A stretch of DNA of 9,173 nucleotides from a bacterium (GTDB lineage: Bacteria; CG03), in contig VMTI01000149.1 of NCBI GenBank assembly GCA_013791675.1, positions 1-9,173 of the forward strand. The letters are read 5' to 3'. Under the pieces are notes generated by a model. It saw only the letters and a list, made by a program, of their open reading frames with translations, ran no database searches and was not told where the DNA came from. Numbering within the stretch: position 1 is the first letter of the stretch; every line of letters begins with the position of its first letter. Shown piece after piece: positions 5,909 through 9,173 of the stretch. Made by a program: the position numbers and the translations under genes.

Positions 5909-7348
5909 ATGGAAAAGTCTGATATTGAGAAAATTGTTAATGAAGTTGTAAAAAGAATATCTTCCGGGCCGGGAGGCTCCGCCGCGCTTTCAGCTTCTTT
6001 TCCGGGAGAAAATTTTACGGGAGGGCCGCTTTTTGACACGATGGATGAAGCTATAGCGGCATCAACCACCGCTCAGAAAATTTTTCAGGATCTCGGAGTT
6101 GAAAAAAGAATATTGATAATAAAAGCCATCAGAGAAGCGGCTCTTTCAAATGCCGAAACCCTCGCCGCGGAAGCTCAGTCCGAAACAAAAATGGGCAGAA
6201 CTGCCGATAAGATAATAAAAAATAAACTTGCCGCCGAGAAAACGCCGGGTGTTGAAGATGTGCAGCCCGGAGCTTTTACGGGTGATCATGGTATGACTCT
6301 GATTGAATACGGGCCTTTCGGGGTTGTGGGTTCGGTTATTCCCTCAACAAACCCCACATCAACAGTAATTAATAACACGCTCAGTATTTTGTCCGGCGGA
6401 AATTCAGTTATATTCGCGCCTCATCCTTCGGCGAAAAACTGTTCACTTAAGGCGATAAGTATTTTACAAAAAGCCGTAAGTTCCGCGGGCGGGCCGGATG
6501 CTTTGATATCCGCCATGAAAAAACCGTCTCTTGAGGGAGCCGAACAGCTTTTTGACGACCCCAGAGTGAAGCTTATGGCTGTCACGGGAGGCCCCGCCGT
6601 CGTTAAAAGGGCGATGAAGAGTGAAAAACGCGTTATTGCCGCCGGCCCCGGAAATCCGCCGGTCGTTATAGACGAGACTGCCCAGTTTCCTAAATGTGCG
6701 GAAGATGTCATAAGCGGAGCTTCTTTTGATAACGGAATTTTGTGCACCGCCGAGAAAGCTGTAATTGTTGTAGAAAAAGCATGGGACAATTTTATATCCG
6801 CGATGCGTTCTGACCTCCGGGCTTTTGAGCTTAGCGCGCTCCAGATGGATGCGCTAACGGCATTGGCAATCAAAACCCCGGCGACTCCCGAAAATAGCGA
6901 GGGCGTCGTCAACAGGGATTTCATCGGCCGCGATGCGGCGGTTATAGCATCCTCCATTGGATTGAATGTGCCTTCTTCCGTGCGGCTTCTGTGGGCTGCG
7001 GTTCCCGCGGGTCATCCATATGTGTGGACGGAACAGCTTATGCCGGTGCTTCCGGTGACAAAAGTTTCCGGGATTGACGAGGCGGTGGAGCTTGCCGTCG
7101 CCGTTGAAGCGGGCAACAGGCACACAGCCATTATGCATTCTACGAATATTGAAAATCTTTCCAAAATGGCCCGCGCAATGCAGTGTTCCATTTTTGTCAA
7201 AAACGGGCCTTCTTATATGGGGCTTGGTATGGGCACCGGTTATGCGACGCTGACCATTTCCACTCCCACAGGCGAAGGGCTGACAAAGGCAAAGGATTTT
7301 ACGCGGGAGCTTCGATGCGCTCTCGTGGATAATTTCAGGATTGTGTAG
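5909..7348 (+). CDS. CoA-acylating aldehyde dehydrogenase of the microcompartment (PduP/EutE type)
   Basis: Oxidises an aldehyde with NAD+ and CoA to acyl-CoA plus NADH, feeding PduL. The 479 residues are slightly longer than typical PduP/EutE. The extra length fits an N-terminal encapsulation peptide: an amphipathic helix (residues 2-17, EKSDIEKIVNEVVKRI) joined by a Gly/Ser/Pro-rich linker (18-40) to the dehydrogenase. Nucleotide-binding and active-site segments are visible: 'GPFGVVGSVIPSTNPTSTVI' from Gly135, VTGGP (225-229), GPGN (246-249), and the nucleophile Cys279 in 'SFDNGILCTAEKAV'. A GGAGG site precedes ATG 5909. The substrate (acetaldehyde, propionaldehyde or lactaldehyde) cannot be read from the sequence. 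The stop codon directly abuts the start of the PPC/DUF296 gene. No alcohol dehydrogenase for recycling NADH is present in the window. Confidence 0.95.
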   Translation: MEKSDIEKIVNEVVKRISSGPGGSAALSASFPGENFTGGPLFDTMDEAIAASTTAQKIFQDLGVEKRILIIKAIREAALSNAETLAAEAQSETKMGRTADKIIKNKLAAEKTPGVEDVQPGAFTGDHGMTLIEYGPFGVVGSVIPSTNPTSTVINNTLSILSGGNSVIFAPHPSAKNCSLKAISILQKAVSSAGGPDALISAMKKPSLEGAEQLFDDPRVKLMAVTGGPAVVKRAMKSEKRVIAAGPGNPPVVIDETAQFPKCAEDVISGASFDNGILCTAEKAVIVVEKAWDNFISAMRSDLRAFELSALQMDALTALAIKTPATPENSEGVVNRDFIGRDAAVIASSIGLNVPSSVRLLWAAVPAGHPYVWTEQLMPVLPVTKVSGIDEAVELAVAVEAGNRHTAIMHSTNIENLSKMARAMQCSIFVKNGPSYMGLGMGTGYATLTISTPTGEGLTKAKDFTRELRCALVDNFRIV

Positions 7349-7738
7349 ATGATTATAAAGAGATTGAATCACGGCGCGGATCTGTGCGAAGAGATAAAAA
7401 GGGTTTGTATGGAAGGAAAAATTAAATCTGGATGGTTTAACGCCGTCGGCGCGCTGAAAAAACTTTCTGTCGGTTTTTACACGCAGGATAAAAAAACATA
7501 CGGAAGTATAGAGTTTGCCGGGCCCTGTGAAATAACTTCCTGTATGGGGAATATATCTTTAACGGACGGAGAAATTTTTGTGCATGCTCATATAAATGTT
7601 TCTGATGAAAAAGGCGCGGTCAAAGGCGGGCATCTTTTGGAGAGCGAAATTTTTGCCGCGGAAGCGTGCATTTTCCCGTCCGATGAAATTTTGGAGAGAG
7701 AATTGGATTCTGTTACTGGACTGAAATTATGGCGTTAA
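7349..7738 (+). CDS. PPC/DUF296-domain protein at the end of the BMC operon
   Basis: A stand-alone PPC (plants-and-prokaryotes conserved, DUF296) domain of 129 residues, about the usual size for the bacterial single-domain family (COG1661). The signature is visible in 'GWFNAVGAL' (28-36) and in the histidine cluster 'VHAHINVSD....KGGHL' (His79, His81, His95), which in related structures forms a metal site at the trimer interface. Members are often labelled 'predicted DNA-binding' because of the plant AT-hook proteins, but no AT-hook or helix-turn-helix is present here, so DNA binding should not be assumed. The ATG immediately follows the aldehyde dehydrogenase stop with no spacer, implying coupled translation and a shared job, either metabolic or regulatory. 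It is the last gene before a marked drop in GC content. Its function in the compartment is not established by the sequence. Confidence 0.88.
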   Translation: MIIKRLNHGADLCEEIKRVCMEGKIKSGWFNAVGALKKLSVGFYTQDKKTYGSIEFAGPCEITSCMGNISLTDGEIFVHAHINVSDEKGAVKGGHLLESEIFAAEACIFPSDEILERELDSVTGLKLWR

Positions 7739-7804
7739 TATTATGTGGGTAAGCAAACTACATTAAAAAATAACAAACACAGAAGAAGAAATTGGAGGAC
7801 ATAA

Positions 7805-8719
7805 ATGAAACAAAATTATAGATGGTCATTAACCTTCTTTCTGATTGCCAGTTTATGCGCTGTTGGTTTTGCCGGTGGCGCGGCAAAAGAAAAGCAAAGC
7901 AAATCAGCGGCAGGGGTTGAAAGAGGTCGTCTGCAAAAACTTTCGCAGGCTGATTATACAGAGTTAGAAGAGTTGATGAGAAAAGAGTCCAGGTGGCTTG
8001 GAAAAGGTGAATTAACGCCAGATGAAAGGAAAAGAAAGATTGAACTTTGCAAAAATGCTGATGAAAAACTGTATAAATTGAACACAAAGATAATGGCAGA
8101 GGAGACGATAAAAAAGTACAGGCCTGAGGTTGAAAAAAATATTGAAAAATTAAAAGAAAACTTTGATAAAAAGGTATTGGGTAACGAGGAAGTATATGAA
8201 TTCAAAGAATTAGCATTAGCGAGAGATAAACGGGCGGTACCAATTTTAACAAAAATTTTACTTGAATATGACTTAAAAAATGAAGGGGAACCAAACAAAC
8301 TGCCGTCGGCAGAGATGCGAAAGCTGGCGGCGAATGCGCTGGGAACAATAGGAGATGAAAGTTCTATACCTTTATTAGAAAAGGCGTATGAGAAGGAAGA
8401 AGATAAAACTGTTAAGGGCAATATATTATATGCGATTTTTGAAACAAAATTAGCTAAATTGGGATATAGGGTATGGGTGATACCTGTGCCGAAAAACGAA
8501 AAGTCAATTGCAAAAAAATGTTTACTGAAAATTCTGAATGATGTGGATGAGAGAATGCGATATTGTGCCGCTTGGTCATATTTAAGCTGGTTAAGACCTG
8601 AAGATAAAGATAGAAAAAAAATACTAAATATTTTCAAAGATTTATCAAACAATGCTAATGACATCTATATTAAAGAAGAGTCCAAAAATTCATTAAGAAA
8701 ACTTCTGAAATCTAAATGA
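7805..8719 (+). CDS. Exported HEAT-repeat-like protein
   Basis: A 304-residue protein with a clear signal peptide: charged start MKQNYR, hydrophobic core 'WSLTFFLIASLCAVGFA' and a probable cut after Ala23. A strongly charged, probably coiled-coil region follows (about 35-125). Next comes a helical-repeat region (about 134-300) with HEAT-like units such as 'DKRAVPILTKILLEY', 'MRKLAANALGTIGDESSIPL' and 'RMRYCAAWSYLSWL'. HEAT repeats bind other proteins, and no catalytic motif is seen. A GGAGG site lies upstream of the ATG. Its stop overlaps the start of the next gene (ATGA), so the two are coupled. Composition is much more AT- and lysine-rich than in the BMC genes: the 60-base line at 8161 has 19 G+C, against 34 in the line at 6601. 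That suggests separate, perhaps recent, origin. Confidence 0.8.
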   Translation: MKQNYRWSLTFFLIASLCAVGFAGGAAKEKQSKSAAGVERGRLQKLSQADYTELEELMRKESRWLGKGELTPDERKRKIELCKNADEKLYKLNTKIMAEETIKKYRPEVEKNIEKLKENFDKKVLGNEEVYEFKELALARDKRAVPILTKILLEYDLKNEGEPNKLPSAEMRKLAANALGTIGDESSIPLLEKAYEKEEDKTVKGNILYAIFETKLAKLGYRVWVIPVPKNEKSIAKKCLLKILNDVDERMRYCAAWSYLSWLRPEDKDRKKILNIFKDLSNNANDIYIKEESKNSLRKLLKSK

Positions 8720-8976
8720 AAGGGTTGAAAATATTTTTATTGTTATTACTACTTATGAGTTTTCAAAATATAATTTTTTGCTATGACAGGAATAAAGCGA
8801 TTGAATATGCTAAAGAATGGTGGGATACTGATTCTGATAATAATCCATCTAATGGTTTTGACCAAGTTAACCCGGAATATCATTTTTATAAAGACAAGAA
8901 CTGTGCTAATTTTGTTTCGCAGTGTGCGATAGCAGGGGGGCTTGAGATATTTAACCCCAATTATTCATACTCTTAA
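8716..8976 (+). pseudogene. Exported amidase-like protein (Amidase_6 type), truncated near an insertion sequence
   Basis: Eighty-six residues: a signal peptide (MKGLKIFLLLLLLMSF...), then 'YDRNKAIEYAKEWWD' and 'KNCANFVSQCAIAGG', which match the N-terminal half of the putative amidase domain Amidase_6 (family motif DC.NFVSQ). Cys63 is the likely nucleophile. The family domain is normally about 150 residues and includes a catalytic His further on. Here the frame stops 15 residues after the Cys motif, and the IS1380-type element begins within a few tens of bases. The most likely reading is that the IS interrupts the gene and the last few codons are IS-derived. If so, the product is inactive. It starts within the stop of the HEAT-like gene (ATGA), so the pair formed an operon, probably for an envelope or cell-wall function. 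The C-terminal half may lie beyond the right edge. Confidence 0.7.
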
Positions 8977-8986
8977 CGATAAAAAG

Positions 8987-9015
8987 TTGAAAAAGGCCTC
9001 CTTTTATGGTACAAT
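8987..9015 (+). promoter_or_regulatory. Transposase promoter with extended -10
   Basis: TTGAAA (8987-8992) and TACAAT (9010-9015) are separated by exactly 17 bases. TGG directly before the -10 makes it an extended -10 (TGnTACAAT). Transcription would start near 9022, about 39 bases before the transposase ATG. The start falls downstream of the left arm of the hairpin described at 8994-9056, so the element's own mRNA lacks that arm. Confidence 0.75.
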
Positions 9016-9056
9016 ACCGTCGTGAAACGAAAAATACAAAACCAAAAAGGAGGCCT
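8994..9056 (+). promoter_or_regulatory. Inverted repeat that can sequester the transposase ribosome-binding site in readthrough RNA
   Basis: AGGCCTCCTTTT (8994-9005) is the exact reverse complement of AAAAGGAGGCCT (9045-9056). The right arm contains the AGGAGG ribosome-binding site of the transposase, and the left arm contains its complement, lying between the -35 and -10 boxes. RNA started upstream of the element would fold and hide the ribosome site. RNA started at the element's own promoter (near 9022) would lack the left arm and remain translatable. This matches a strategy known from several insertion sequences (for example IS10) to avoid activation by neighbouring transcription. Confidence 0.75.
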
Positions 9057-9060
9057 AAAC

Positions 9061-9173
9061 ATGGAAACACTTTGCAAGTCCCAATGTTCGTTTTCATTTT
9101 ACAGAAAAAAGGATGTGGTTGTCAACTTTCGCGGAGGAGAAATAACAACAGATGCGGGATTAATACCATTGCG
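9061..9173 (+). CDS. IS1380-family transposase, N-terminal fragment (continues past the window)
   Basis: The 37 complete codons read METLCKSQC... and end with 'VNFRGGEITTDAGLIPL'. The pattern 'F.GG.(I/L)T(S/T)DAGL..L' close to the N-terminus is characteristic of IS1380-type DDE transposases (DDE_Tnp_1 group 1), in which it precedes the catalytic RNase H-like domain. None of the DDE residues are within the window. A strong AGGAGG site (9048-9053) precedes the ATG and is the target of the masking hairpin. Confidence 0.85.
   Translation, partial: METLCKSQCSFSFYRKKDVVVNFRGGEITTDAGLIPL

Larger units (their letters stand above)
8977..9173 (+). mobile_element. Left part of an IS1380-family insertion sequence (runs off the window)
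   Basis: The region holds a strong promoter, a ribosome-site hairpin and the start of an IS1380-type transposase. The exact left end is not fixed. It must lie upstream of the promoter at 8987 and probably downstream of the amidase motif ending near 8940. The terminal inverted repeat and target duplication cannot be assigned without the right end, which is outside the window. Confidence 0.7.

Noticed and set aside
7954..8664. 236-codon open frame on the - strand opposite the HEAT-like gene
   Set aside because: Ser/Phe-rich translation, as expected from the antisense of a Lys/Glu-rich gene. The + strand has a signal peptide, a ribosome site and a coupled neighbour.
1..9173. CRISPR arrays, tRNA or rRNA genes, phage or toxin-antitoxin modules
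   Set aside because: I saw no regularly spaced repeats, no cloverleaf-like or rRNA sequence, and no matching protein motifs in the window.

Overview
The window most resembles a piece of chromosome from an uncultured bacterium of the Elusimicrobiota/Omnitrophota kind. That is a low-confidence guess. It rests on a giant repetitive secreted protein ending in a FlgD/sorting-type domain, mid-GC DNA with heavy use of the ATA isoleucine codon, and a short palindromic element of the 'GGGGTCAGGTCTTGACATTT' type. All convincing genes are on the + strand.

Layout. (1) 1-3515: the 3' part of a large modular surface/secreted protein, running in from the left edge. (2) 3543-7738: a compact bacterial microcompartment (BMC) operon of six genes: triosephosphate isomerase (with a possible in-frame BMC-style N-terminal extension), the phosphotransacylase PduL, a single-domain hexameric shell protein (BMC-H), a pentameric vertex protein (EutN/CcmL type), a CoA-acylating aldehyde dehydrogenase (PduP/EutE type) and a PPC/DUF296-domain protein. 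A perfect 26-bp inverted repeat sits between pduL and the shell gene. (3) 7739-8976: two visibly more AT-rich, translationally coupled genes for exported proteins, one HEAT-repeat-like and one an amidase-like protein that stops early. (4) about 8977-9173: the left part of an IS1380-family insertion sequence, with its own promoter and a hairpin that can mask the transposase ribosome-binding site in readthrough RNA.

How the genes work together. The shell proteins would enclose the aldehyde dehydrogenase, which converts an aldehyde plus CoA and NAD+ to acyl-CoA, and PduL, which converts acyl-CoA to acyl-phosphate and recycles CoA inside the compartment. This is the conserved core of catabolic BMCs (metabolosomes). 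No aldehyde-producing signature enzyme (diol dehydratase, ethanolamine lyase, glycyl-radical enzyme or sugar-phosphate aldolase) and no alcohol dehydrogenase is visible. Triosephosphate isomerase as first gene suggests, by inference, that the aldehyde comes from a sugar-phosphate aldolase that also releases a triose phosphate. The most interesting features are the TPI extension with its dual start possibilities, the open frame between the two shell genes, and the PPC/DUF296 gene at the end of the operon.
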